Notes: generated from the sequence alone by a model not told the origin. Positions 17,381 through 25,386 are shown, counted from the first letter of the stretch. The stretch: DNA of 32,549 nt from Thaumarchaeota archaeon 13_1_20CM_2_39_20 (GCA_001920395.1 MNJS01000033.1:1-32549), one strand, 5' to 3'. Translations and numbers: made by a program.

Positions 17381-17403
17381 GCGCTTGTGATATGCACTAG
17401 CGC
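17381..17403. promoter_or_regulatory. Palindromic operator candidate
   Basis: GCGCTTGTGATATGCACTAGCGC has arms GCGCTnGTG and CACnAGCGC around a 5-base centre. It sits 12 bases upstream of the TATA box for the - strand gene, where archaeal activators usually bind. Confidence 0.45.
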
Positions 17404-17973
17404 ATCAATCTTTATGTCGTTGCTTACGATAGTACCAGTAAGAGCTCGTAGAGCTATCGAGTGATTGGTTTCTTTTTTCAAGATGTTCATTTAACAGAGC
17501 TGCCACTTGATTTTTTATTTAACTTTATGGAGTTGGAGCTACGTTTGAGATCCACGTGTTACTTGCCAAGTTGTATCTGCCATGAACCACACATGGTAAT
17601 TTTTCATCAAATCCTCACATCAAGACTTAATATACAATATGACAATGCACCATGACCTACCGCGAAAAGAATTAGATCCATTACCGTAAAATTGAAAACA
17701 TTTCTGAGAGTTGTAAAAGGTACAAAAGGCGCACACAAAAAAGATTCGAAAATGAAAAATATTACATTCCTTGGTTTTCTTCTTGATCTTGTGTCCGTGT
17801 GATCGGATCAACATGGTCTTATTTTGGATCTAGTTTATCCATAAGATAGGATATATCGTGGTAGCCCGATGGTTATCGCCAGAACTGTTGTACCGGACAT
17901 CACACCATTTTTTTTTGCAATTAGACGGATTTCTTGTATAATAAATGCGATCTCACTAATGTTCGATAGTGAT
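17404..17973. other. Long intergenic region, no convincing gene
   Basis: The open frames on either strand here have no recognisable protein character. The region contains GAGCTCGTAGAGCT (17441-17454) and a TATA-like TATAATAAA at 17937-17945, which would serve the following + strand gene. Confidence 0.4.
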
Positions 17974-18441
17974 ATGCGCCAAAAGATATGCTTTACATAC
18001 AGTTATAGGAAGCAGATTCTACCAGAAACGATGTTAGAAGTTACTAAAAAAATTGGAGATGATTTCTTTTGCGACAAATCAATATTGGAGCACGGAATTG
18101 AGTTTATCGGATTAATTAACAAACAGGGAAGGATGGAAGGTGCCATATTCAATAATGACATCAACCTGACAGGGGAAAGAAAGGAGATGTATATGATGGA
18201 GCTTAGATTGCAAAGCTCAATGCAAAGCGATTTTGATTCCGAGTTGGGACCTGTTAGCTATAACGTAACAGAGAGAGAAAAATCAAAGTTTGTTTCAATA
18301 ATAAACTTTCCATATATCGTATTAGCTGTAATGAAAAAAAGTAAAGACCATATTGCAGTGATTGGCAAAATTAAGACAGCGATAAGAAATTTCCAGAATT
18401 TTAACAAAGAATCCAATGTCCAGAAAAGTGACCATGTTTGA
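17974..18441 (+). CDS. DUF6659-like thaumarchaeal protein
   Basis: This is a 155-residue protein as annotated; in-frame starts exist at 17869, 17959, 17974 and 18031. The TATA-like TATAATAAA (17937-17945) would start transcripts near 17967, favouring the ATG at 17974. The core matches a small thaumarchaeal family with a Roadblock-like alpha/beta layout: CDKSILEHGIEFIGLINKQG, RKEMYMMELRLQSSMQSDF, DSELGPVSYNVTEREKSKF and IAVIGKIKTAI. The biochemical role of this family is not known; similar proteins are numerous in ammonia-oxidising archaea and are often considered signalling-related. Its TGA overlaps the TTG of the next gene. Confidence 0.7.
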   Translation: MRQKICFTYSYRKQILPETMLEVTKKIGDDFFCDKSILEHGIEFIGLINKQGRMEGAIFNNDINLTGERKEMYMMELRLQSSMQSDFDSELGPVSYNVTEREKSKFVSIINFPYIVLAVMKKSKDHIAVIGKIKTAIRNFQNFNKESNVQKSDHV

Positions 18442-18647
18442 ACATATATGATAAAAAATCAATTCGTTGTTACAAGTGTGACAGATTCATTGGGGAAATT
18501 GATGATGATGCAAGAGTTACTTTGCCAATGTGTGGCAGATGCGCAAATCCCATACCAGAAGGTGATGATAAGGTGCTATACGTAGTAAGTAAATTCAACA
18601 AGGACCCCCAAAGTTTGGCACAACCATTGGATGAAACCCTTGCTTAA
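18438..18647 (+). CDS. Small zinc-ribbon protein coupled to the DUF6659-like gene
   Basis: This protein has 69 residues from a TTG that overlaps the previous stop (TTGA). It contains RCYKCDRFIGEI and LPMCGRCANPIP, a CxxC...CxxC zinc ribbon, followed by an acidic tail. No ATG is available in frame, so the TTG start and translational coupling are the simplest reading. The tight overlap implies a joint function with the upstream protein. The function is unknown. Confidence 0.65.
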   Translation: MNIYDKKSIRCYKCDRFIGEIDDDARVTLPMCGRCANPIPEGDDKVLYVVSKFNKDPQSLAQPLDETLA

Positions 18648-18701
18648 TTTTCTCTTGGTAGTAGTGATTTTATCCAAATCTTGGAAATGTGAAATATAGA
18701 A

Positions 18702-18944
18702 ATGGAAGAAATCGCATGGGATGTAATAGAACAAGTCTTTAGCCAAACTGTCAGAGAGGCTGGCATAGTTGATTACAACCTTCAACAAGAGATTTTCAGC
18801 GATATAAAAAAGGAACTGACTTGCCAAATCGAGGAGAGTTTAGGAAGAAATGTTGAAAGGATGACAACTGAGGTGCTAAAAGATATTATAAGAAAGGCAA
18901 TAGACAAAGCCAAAAAGCAACATGTCACACCTGAAGTTATTTGA
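18702..18944 (+). CDS. Small helical protein of unknown function
   Basis: This is an 80-residue protein beginning MEEIAWDVIEQVFSQTVREA and rich in amphipathic helix (VDYNLQQEIFSDIKKEL, ERMTTEVLKDIIRKAIDKAK). I do not recognise a family. A TATA-like TTTTATCC lies about 30 bases upstream of the ATG, consistent with a leaderless transcript. The even spread of charged and hydrophobic residues makes a real small protein likely. Confidence 0.55.
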   Translation: MEEIAWDVIEQVFSQTVREAGIVDYNLQQEIFSDIKKELTCQIEESLGRNVERMTTEVLKDIIRKAIDKAKKQHVTPEVI

Positions 18945-18985
18945 GCAGACTTTCCCCATTGCTTTTTTATGTTATTGTAGAGCAG

Positions 18986-19147
18986 TCATTCTTCATCTTC
19001 TGTTTCCCTAATCTTTTCTTGCGCATCTTGCTCAACTTGCTCTAGCTCATGAGTCTCTTCTTTCATTTCTTCCCGTTCAGATTGACGTTTTTCTTTAGAT
19101 TCCTCATGTTTTGATTTCCACATGGCTTTGAAAAAATTCTTCATCAT
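18986..19147 (-). CDS. Short highly charged protein (53 residues)
   Basis: The frame starts ATGATG (19147) and reads MMKNFFKAMWKSKHEESKEK, then an almost uninterrupted Glu/Lys/Gln helix to a TGA at 18986. The aromatic/basic N-terminus followed by a single long charged helix is like several short thaumarchaeal proteins of unknown role. It lies between the 3' ends of the helical gene and the RIO1 gene. There is no strong ribosome site. Confidence 0.45.
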   Translation of the reverse strand: MMKNFFKAMWKSKHEESKEKRQSEREEMKEETHELEQVEQDAQEKIRETEDEE

Positions 19148-19209
19148 TTGTGTCTCTTACATTCATACGTGATGATATTACTTAAGGCAGCTGAAGTAGC
19201 AATAATAAT

Positions 19210-20010
19210 TCAATTTGTTATCCTTGCCATTATATCAGATGGATGTTCAACAGTCAGGCCTCTTTTAACAAAGAATCTGGATATATTCTTAATATCTCTT
19301 TGAAGAAATTCTTTTGCGTTTCTGTGTCGTATGTCAACAGCTGATCCTAGATCAAAAAGAATTAAACCGTTTTCTGTTTTGAAAATATTGTATTCTGAGA
19401 AATCAGCATGCACAAGTTCAGCCTTTTTGTAAAGCCGCGAAATAAGTGAAATTGCGTCTTTATAGTCATTTTCATCAATTTCTGACTCTACAAGAGTTTT
19501 TGCAGGAACACCGTTCTTTCCTACAAATTCTAATACCAAGACATTTTTTAGGACGCGAATTGGTTTGATTGAGGGAATACCGCTTTTAACGCATTGGGTC
19601 AGGTTACGAAATTCCTTTTGTGCCCAGAGCTCCACCATGTTTCTTGTGCCTTTTTTTATACGGGAAAATCTTGGGTCGTCCACAAGGTAGGGCTTTCTTT
19701 TTTTGAAATTTGAAGCCGTTACTAGATATATCTTGAGCGCAATATTGTTTCCATCAGGATCCACGGCCCAGTACATTTTTGATTCCTTGCCAGAACCAAC
19801 TACTCCATTGACATATGATATGGTGCCTGAATTTATCAACTTGGACAGAGTCATTATCGAGGTTTTGTCTAGGACGTCATCCATGACCTTTTTTTTATCA
19901 AAGACCTCTTTCGCTGATACTCCTCGTCTCTGCTTTGTCAGAAGATCATTATCAATACGTCTTGCTAATTTTTTCCCAAGTTCATCTGACGATAATGCAA
20001 CTTCTAACAT
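19210..20010 (-). CDS. rio1: RIO1-family atypical serine kinase/ATPase
   Basis: This is a 266-residue protein, full length for an archaeal RIO1. The RIO-specific N-terminal part precedes the kinase fold; the nucleotide loop is VVGSGKESKMYWAV (~71-83), the ATP lysine lies in ALKIY (Lys93), the catalytic loop is VHADFSEYNI (Asp203, Asn208), and the metal-binding segment is ILFDLGSAVD (Asp220). RIO1 proteins act in late maturation of the small ribosomal subunit in archaea and eukaryotes. TATA-like TCTTAAGTAC lies at 20031-20040 on the - strand, 21-30 bases before the ATG, indicating a leaderless transcript. It is divergent from the RAM-domain gene. Confidence 0.93.
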   Translation of the reverse strand: MLEVALSSDELGKKLARRIDNDLLTKQRRGVSAKEVFDKKKVMDDVLDKTSIMTLSKLINSGTISYVNGVVGSGKESKMYWAVDPDGNNIALKIYLVTASNFKKRKPYLVDDPRFSRIKKGTRNMVELWAQKEFRNLTQCVKSGIPSIKPIRVLKNVLVLEFVGKNGVPAKTLVESEIDENDYKDAISLISRLYKKAELVHADFSEYNIFKTENGLILFDLGSAVDIRHRNAKEFLQRDIKNISRFFVKRGLTVEHPSDIMARITN

Positions 20011-20030
20011 CTATTGTATACGTCATCATT

Positions 20031-20040
20031 GTACTTAAGA
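20031..20040 (-). promoter_or_regulatory. TATA box of RIO1 gene (leaderless)
   Basis: On the - strand TCTTAAGTAC ends 21 bases before the ATG at 20010, so transcription should begin close to the start codon. Confidence 0.45.
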
Positions 20041-20142
20041 TGCTACTAACGAAATAGGCACGTTAGATCATTTGTAGCTATATACGCCTCATTACACCCT
20101 TTATTTGAGATGATGGCGTGATGCAAGCGGGAAAATTATACC

Positions 20143-20442
20143 ATGAGTCAAGAGATAGATACACAAAATTTTGTAGATGACGACGAAAAGACAAGAACCT
20201 ATACACTGAACACAACCTTTGTTCTAATTACATGTGATATAGGAGAAGAAGGAACAATTTTGGAAAAGATATCAAATCTCAAGCCAGTCAGTGCGATTCA
20301 ACAAACTATAAGACAATATGATATCATAGTCAAGTTTGAAGGAATGAATGGAACAGAATTATCGGAATTAATTAACTAAGAGATACGAAGTATTAAGGCA
20401 GTTCGCTCTGTTATGACCTTGCCGCCAGTAAGTCTGACATAA
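20143..20442 (+). pseudogene. Stand-alone Lrp/AsnC ligand-binding (RAM) domain with an in-frame stop
   Basis: The ATG at 20143 opens a RAM-type ligand-binding domain: TTFVLITCDIGEEGTILEKI, PVSAIQQTIRQYDIIVKFEG, TELSELI. A TAA at 20377-20379 (codon 79) ends the frame there. Read through, the same frame continues EIRSIKAVRSVMTLPPVSLT to a TAA at 20440-20442, and this is precisely the last helix and strand of the RAM fold ('I..IPGV..T.T'). The protein therefore looks cut by a single nonsense change one helix short of its end. It could be a recent pseudogene, a sequencing error, or a readthrough product. Stand-alone RAM proteins (no DNA-binding domain) are common in archaea and bind amino acids or modulate Lrp partners. 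Confidence 0.7.
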
Positions 20443-20711
20443 ACGCGAAGCTAGCAAGATTATCACAGATCTGAATCCAAAAGAATTTTCTTGAGAGATT
20501 CAGGTAGATGATGATAAACAATTGCAATCAAGTTAAAATTTAGTTATAATTTCAAGAATTCAATATCAAGTTACAACAGAGCTGGGTAGTTACTCCAGTC
20601 TTTCTCTGAACTGTAAAAGATCAGAGATGTGCAAACTCACACTACTCCACGATACTAATAGTGCTACCTTGAATTAAAACCCTTGTGTGTCTATGAGACC
20701 AGCTGAAAGAA

Positions 20712-20924
20712 TCAGATTTTCTCGTGTCTATACCTGTTCTTGATGTATCTGTCATGGTATTTCCCATAAGATGATTGAGAATTCATTAAACCGTCATAGA
20801 CCTTTTTTGATACCCCAAAATACCGATAAACTCCGCCATGATGAAATTCTATTTCCAGTATTTGTTCTGATTCATTATACCCAATCGCTCTTAGACTGCC
20901 AGACTTGACTCGCATTCTTTCCAT
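20712..20924 (-). CDS. KTSC-domain protein
   Basis: This is a 70-residue protein that is almost entirely one KTSC domain: VKSGSLRAIGYNESEQILEI, EFHHGGVYRYFGVSKKVYDG, LMNSQSSYGKYHDRYIKNRY. The family is a short beta-rich domain also found at the end of some lysyl-tRNA synthetases; its role may be nucleic-acid related but is not established. It follows a very basic small gene (30-base gap) and a gene fragment, all on the - strand. Confidence 0.85.
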   Translation of the reverse strand: MERMRVKSGSLRAIGYNESEQILEIEFHHGGVYRYFGVSKKVYDGLMNSQSSYGKYHDRYIKNRYRHEKI

Positions 20925-20954
20925 ATTTAATCAGATTTTATGGAACCATCTATC

Positions 20955-21071
20955 CTACCTGGCTCGCGATTTTTTATTTTGCCTTCCAAGATACCGCTTT
21001 GAAAACTTTCTAGTCAGGGCTTTCCTTCGGTCAGCATATTTTTGATTTCTCTGTCTTTTGGATTTTGCCAT
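20955..21071 (-). CDS. Very basic 38-residue protein
   Basis: The ATG at 21071 is preceded by AAAGGT about 8 bases upstream, a good ribosome site. The protein reads MAKSKRQRNQKYADRRKALT followed by RKFSKRYLGRQNKKSRAR: 17 of 38 residues are Lys/Arg. Such composition suggests RNA or ribosome binding. I recognise no family. It lies 12 bases after the end of the fragment at 21083 and 30 bases before the KTSC gene. Confidence 0.5.
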   Translation of the reverse strand: MAKSKRQRNQKYADRRKALTRKFSKRYLGRQNKKSRAR

Positions 21072-21082
21072 TTTTCGTACCT

Positions 21083-21262
21083 TTATTCTTTGTAATCAGG
21101 AAGGTCGTTCAATAGTTTATCTATGTTTCCTGCTCTTGAGTACAGCTCGTATTTACTTTCTCTTTTATCGACATGGATAAGATGGTATCCCCCACTTCGA
21201 ATTTTCGAAGCTGCGTGCTGTCTGAATTTCCGATATAACCCAAAATAGAATATATTTCCGGA
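21083..21262 (-). pseudogene. Start-less gene fragment
   Basis: An open frame of about 59 codons runs from just after a TGA (21263-21265) to a TAA at 21083-21085. It reads like real protein (FYFGLYRKFRQHAASKIRSG, GYHLIHVDKRESKYELYSRA, GNIDKLLNDLPDYKE) but has no ATG, GTG or TTG start in frame. It is probably the back end of a gene whose front was lost, perhaps when the + strand surface gene at 21312 was placed next to it. Confidence 0.4.
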
Positions 21263-21279
21263 TCAAAGCTACGTCAATC

Positions 21280-21286
21280 TTTTATG
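21280..21286 (+). promoter_or_regulatory. TATA-like box of the surface-protein operon
   Basis: TTTTATG lies 26-32 bases before the ATG at 21312, fitting a leaderless or nearly leaderless transcript; CGGAG about 12 bases before the ATG could alternatively serve as a ribosome site. Confidence 0.35.
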
Positions 21287-21311
21287 TAACATTTCTCGGA
21301 GCAAGCTCTGC

Positions 21312-24300
21312 ATGAATACAAGATCTCTAATATTTTTTTCGTTTTTAGCTATCCTAGTTTTTCCACAATACGCTTTTTCGGTAGATCTCCCATCTCCCAG
21401 CTCAAATGGCATTGGAAGTGGAAGTACAAATAATGCAACATCAAATCCACCATCAACTGTTTCCACATCAAGTAATTCGTCTTTGACTAGTGGTACCCCA
21501 CCTGCAAATAATACATCGCAGAAAACCAACAACACTAGTACAATTTCCTCTAATAGCACTTCATCAATTACAAACAAAACATCTTCTGTAACTGTCACAC
21601 CAAACCCCGCTTCAGCAAATCAAGGATCACAGGTAACATTTAGTGCTAGAGTGACTGACACTTCAAGCTCACCCACTACTCCAACTGGTACTGTATCATG
21701 GAGTGATGGAAATGCAGGTGGTACATTTAATCAAGTTTCATGTGCCCTCTCATCTGGAATCTGTACTACTGTATACCTTCCACCTCCCGGTGTAGCAAGT
21801 AGCATAACAATAACTGCAAGATACCAAGGGGACAGCATACATCTTTCAGCCTCGACCACATCGACTTTGACAGCAATCATACAACATAGTACTTCACTAG
21901 CTATGGCACCAAACCCTGCTATCGTAGATCAGGGATTGCAGGTGACATTTTCAGTTAAAGTAATGGACACTTCGAGCTCACCCACTGTTCCAACTGGTAC
22001 AATATCCTGGACTGATGGAAATACGGGAGGTACATTTAGTCAGTCTTCTTGTGCTCTATCGTCTGGTAACTGTACAGTATCATACACTCCAGATCCTCAT
22101 CACACAGCCAGCATAACAATAGCTGCAAACTATGGAGGCGATGATACACATTTGATGGGGGCAATTACACGAACTTTGACAATAAATATTTTTCATAACA
22201 CCACAACAACTGTTACACCAAATGTAGCTGGAGTAAACCAAGGATCACAAGTTACGTTTACTGCAAAAATTGCTGACACATCAAAATCCCCTAGTGTTCC
22301 GACTGGTACTGTTTCATGGAACGATAATGTAGGAGGTACATTTAGTTCAGCTTCCTGTATCATATCAGCTGGTAGCTGTGCGGTGTCATACACTCCACCT
22401 CCAGGCTATGCAGGCACCATAACGATAGGAGCAGGCTATGCAGGTGACGCTACACATTCGGCAAGTGATGGTAAAACCACTATAACAGCAAATACACCAC
22501 ATGGTACTTCCCTTGTTATTTCACCCAATCCTGCTACGGTAATTCAAGGGTCACAGGTGACATTTACTGCAAAAATTGTTGATATATCAAGCACATCTAC
22601 GACTCTGCACTGCGTAAGTCCAAGTGGTTGGTGTGATTCAATTCTTGATACGTCAAGATCACCTAATCCAACCGGTACCGTATCATGGAGTGATGGAAAT
22701 GCAGGGGGCACGTTCAGTCCGGCTTCATGTAATCTCTCATTGAGTGCCTGTACTGTATTATACACTCCGTCTACATCCTCCTCAAAATCGATAACGGTAA
22801 ATGCTACATATGGCGGAGACATTTCACATTCTGGCAGCTCCAGCACATCTCAATTGTCAATAAACATACTTCCGGATTCCCTATCGTTTAATGCGGACCA
22901 GTCATATTATGCCTCTGGTGATGTGGTCACCTTATCTATGAATCTTCCAGGTCAAGCCCTGCAAAATATTGCCATTGGAGTTTCAGATCCTAATGGCGAT
23001 AACATAATTTCAAGGACGGTAACAACAGATGAAAATGGTACCGGGTCGTTACAGTTCAAGATTCCCGATAGCTACCAGATCGGAGTCTACCAAGAAGTTG
23101 CCACGGCTGTAGTTGACGGAAAACATTATACAAACTCGACCAATTTTACGATAATCAAGACTCATGGAATCTCAATTGATTCCGTACAGATAACAAATCA
23201 ACAAGGAGACTCTGCGTCAATGTTAAAGAGGAGTCAAAATGGATTTGTCAAGGTCTCAATTTCGTCTGACGAGAAGATGCCGGCACTGTTGACACTTAAC
23301 TTGTTTGACTCGAACCAAAACAGCCTTGGAACTGCCTCTATCAAATCTATAATAAACCCGGGAAAATCTGAAGTGACCTTGTCATTTTTCATTCCAGCCG
23401 ATGCGCAGGTAGGATTGGCTAATGTTTTTACTGATGCATATTCTGACTGGCCTGGAAATGGTGGCACGGCACTGACTGGAGAATCGTGTCTTGCAGCAGA
23501 TCTGCAGGATCCTTCCACGCTTCCAGTGTCATATGTTCCAAACCCACCACATGTGTGCGCTGCAAATGAGACTGGAACCTTTCCTGGCACCACAAATGAA
23601 TACGCTGTCAAAATGACAAACGACCAAGCTTTAGTAACACTTGGAGTTGTAATTTCAAATGATTCTATGACCTTTATGAGTCCAGCACAAGCTCATCTTT
23701 TGGCACTTGCATACGCGAAAGGTGGTGCAACAAATGCCAAGAAATCAGTTGAGCTAGTAAGTTTCAACTTGGACAACATGAGCACTTCAAGTCCTGGTAT
23801 AAAATCTGGAAATGTAACTAAGATAGGTCCTACCCAATTTACCACCCTTGCAGGTCCCGATATTTTAAACAATCCAATGGCAGTTAAGATACTTCAAGAG
23901 ATAGAGGCATCAAAGCGACAGGTGGCAAACATTCTAGGGAACGAGACTGCAGCCAAACTAAATCAACAGTTGATAGAACAGCAAAGACAGGCCGCCGCAT
24001 CAAAACTCAAAGATGATCTGATATCATTTGAAAAGATGAATGCAAATAACACATCAAATGCAGCTTATGCAAGATTTCTTACAACCGTAAGTGACAACAG
24101 AACAAAGGCAGTATTTCAAAGCGAGTTTGATTTCATGAAGCAGCGAGTGAATGCGGCAAACACTGCGATGCAGACCGTACTTAGTAATGGTGGAAGCTGG
24201 GAGCAGGCAATCCAAACCTTTTACAGATATGCCAAGATAAATCATGTTCAGGTAGTCAATTTGAACAATCAGCTAAATGTAGCATATGGCCTTGCAGACA

Positions 24301-24746
24301 GCAGGATACAGTCCTGCTTTGACAGAAATGGGAACCTCGGCGTTATAAATGGAGTAAATCCATGTATTGCAAATATAGAAAACAATTCTACTGGGCCAAG
24401 TGGAATATCAATTGTATCAGTGCAACCAACCGATAAACAAGGAAATCCGGTATCATTACTCAAGAAAGGACATACAGGATACATCAAGGTGGTACTAGAC
24501 TCTAATGCGTCACCTCAATCTCTTGTTACAATAAACATCTTTGATTCTAACATAAGTGGCCTCGGTACTGTATCGGCACAGTACACATTAAATCCTGGCC
24601 AATCAGAGGTCGTTCTTCCTTATTATGTTCCTGTACAGGCCGAACCAGGATTAGCTAGTATCTACGCCAACATATTTACTGACTGGGCAGCTAAAGGAGG
24701 AACATCGCAATCAAATGAAGCATCTTACTTTGTCGGGCTATCATAG
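21312..24746 (+). CDS. Large secreted Ig-repeat surface protein (1,144 residues)
   Basis: A signal peptide (MNTRSLIFFSFLAILVFPQY) is followed by a Ser/Thr/Asn-rich linker (~25-93), then four Ig-like repeats of ~100 residues (~94-520), each starting 'PNPA..NQGSQVTF' and carrying a Cys pair (SCALSSGIC, SCALSSGNC, SCIISAGSC, SCNLSLSAC) likely to form disulfides; the fourth has an insertion with two extra Cys. Next come an MG2-like domain (~520-605) and a ~100-residue domain (ISIDSVQITNQQGDSASMLK...) that is repeated at the very C-terminus (ISIVSVQPTDKQGNPVSLLK...), with a long helical region (~855-1010) between the two copies. There is no C-terminal anchor. Its end overlaps the PEFG-protein gene by 32 bases, so the two are probably made together as surface components. 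Confidence 0.88.
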   Translation: MNTRSLIFFSFLAILVFPQYAFSVDLPSPSSNGIGSGSTNNATSNPPSTVSTSSNSSLTSGTPPANNTSQKTNNTSTISSNSTSSITNKTSSVTVTPNPASANQGSQVTFSARVTDTSSSPTTPTGTVSWSDGNAGGTFNQVSCALSSGICTTVYLPPPGVASSITITARYQGDSIHLSASTTSTLTAIIQHSTSLAMAPNPAIVDQGLQVTFSVKVMDTSSSPTVPTGTISWTDGNTGGTFSQSSCALSSGNCTVSYTPDPHHTASITIAANYGGDDTHLMGAITRTLTINIFHNTTTTVTPNVAGVNQGSQVTFTAKIADTSKSPSVPTGTVSWNDNVGGTFSSASCIISAGSCAVSYTPPPGYAGTITIGAGYAGDATHSASDGKTTITANTPHGTSLVISPNPATVIQGSQVTFTAKIVDISSTSTTLHCVSPSGWCDSILDTSRSPNPTGTVSWSDGNAGGTFSPASCNLSLSACTVLYTPSTSSSKSITVNATYGGDISHSGSSSTSQLSINILPDSLSFNADQSYYASGDVVTLSMNLPGQALQNIAIGVSDPNGDNIISRTVTTDENGTGSLQFKIPDSYQIGVYQEVATAVVDGKHYTNSTNFTIIKTHGISIDSVQITNQQGDSASMLKRSQNGFVKVSISSDEKMPALLTLNLFDSNQNSLGTASIKSIINPGKSEVTLSFFIPADAQVGLANVFTDAYSDWPGNGGTALTGESCLAADLQDPSTLPVSYVPNPPHVCAANETGTFPGTTNEYAVKMTNDQALVTLGVVISNDSMTFMSPAQAHLLALAYAKGGATNAKKSVELVSFNLDNMSTSSPGIKSGNVTKIGPTQFTTLAGPDILNNPMAVKILQEIEASKRQVANILGNETAAKLNQQLIEQQRQAAASKLKDDLISFEKMNANNTSNAAYARFLTTVSDNRTKAVFQSEFDFMKQRVNAANTAMQTVLSNGGSWEQAIQTFYRYAKINHVQVVNLNNQLNVAYGLADSRIQSCFDRNGNLGVINGVNPCIANIENNSTGPSGISIVSVQPTDKQGNPVSLLKKGHTGYIKVVLDSNASPQSLVTINIFDSNISGLGTVSAQYTLNPGQSEVVLPYYVPVQAEPGLASIYANIFTDWAAKGGTSQSNEASYFVGLS

Positions 24747-25257
24747 AAAAAATCAATACCGATTCATAGCTTTAGCTGCATTTGTATCGCTTGCCCTGGC
24801 TGGGCTCTCAAATTCATTTGCCCAAGAGGATCAGTCAATTACACTAACAACGAACAAGGGCTCCTATCTTCCAGGCGACACTGTTCAAGTCAGTGGTATT
24901 GTAACAGGACAGTCAAGTGCACTCGTTGCCATACAAGTCAAAGACTCCGACGGAAATCTCATCCTTATTAGAACTTTGCAAGCAGACCAAGACGGAAACT
25001 TTGCAGTACAGTTTAAGATCCCACCCACCGCTACATCAGGCAAGTTTAGCATAATAGCAAGCTCCAAAATTGGCGGATTTGTTGTCACACAAACCAAAGC
25101 AATAGAGGCATCGGTACCAGAGTTTGGCGAGGTAGCAGCTCAGGTTTTGGTGTTATCAACCATCTTCATAATACTTGTCTTTGCAAGATCAGGCCCTAGA
25201 GGGTTTGGATTTGGCGTTTTGTCGTCAAAAATAAGCAAGGCTCTGACTAACAGTTAG
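24715..25257 (+). CDS. Cell-surface protein with PEFG-type archaeosortase signal
   Basis: This is a 180-residue protein whose start overlaps the preceding gene by 32 bases. The signal peptide is around FIALAAFVSLALAGLSNSFA. One MG2-like beta domain follows (LTTNKGSYLPGDTVQVSG...DQDGNFAVQFKIPPTATSG). The C-terminal part holds VPEFGEVAAQVLVLSTIFII LVFAR: PEFG motif, hydrophobic helix, basic residue. This is the PEFG-CTERM pattern of thaumarchaeal proteins processed by an archaeosortase. An extra ~20-residue basic tail follows the helix. Its MG2 domain resembles the one in the upstream protein; it may serve as the membrane-attached partner of that protein. Confidence 0.85.
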   Translation: MKHLTLSGYHRKNQYRFIALAAFVSLALAGLSNSFAQEDQSITLTTNKGSYLPGDTVQVSGIVTGQSSALVAIQVKDSDGNLILIRTLQADQDGNFAVQFKIPPTATSGKFSIIASSKIGGFVVTQTKAIEASVPEFGEVAAQVLVLSTIFIILVFARSGPRGFGFGVLSSKISKALTNS

Positions 25258-25259
25258 AG

Positions 25260-25386
25260 CGGGCCCGAAGGTTCTCGAACTGACAGTCAGTCCGAGCACC
25301 GACGATTTTGTGAAGAAAATTTGATACAAAATGTGCAGTAAGCTCATCGCAGTAGCTACAAAACTCCTTTACAAATTTTTTATTTT
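25260..25386 (+). repeat. Dispersed ~125-base repeat, copy A
   Basis: The element begins CGGGCCCGAAGG, contains the palindrome ACTGACAGTCAGT, then GTGCAGTAAGCTCATCGC and ends AGTAGCTACAAAACTCC plus an A/T-rich tract with six T. It is nearly identical to copy C (31851-31977); the 3' half also occurs at 26837-26894. It starts 3 bases after the PEFG-gene stop and could end that transcript. Confidence 0.85.

Noticed and set aside
17461-17814. Open frames on both strands in the long spacer
   Set aside because: Composition is not protein-like, no ribosome site or TATA box fits, and the two frames overlap on opposite strands.
20505-20530. GATGATGATAAAC resembles a C box of a C/D small RNA
   Set aside because: No D box or second box pair lies at suitable distance.
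25261-25310. GGTTCTCGAAC in the dispersed repeat looks like a tRNA T-arm
   Set aside because: No acceptor stem, anticodon arm or D-arm can be placed around it, and copy C changes the supposed arm to GGTTTTTGAAC.
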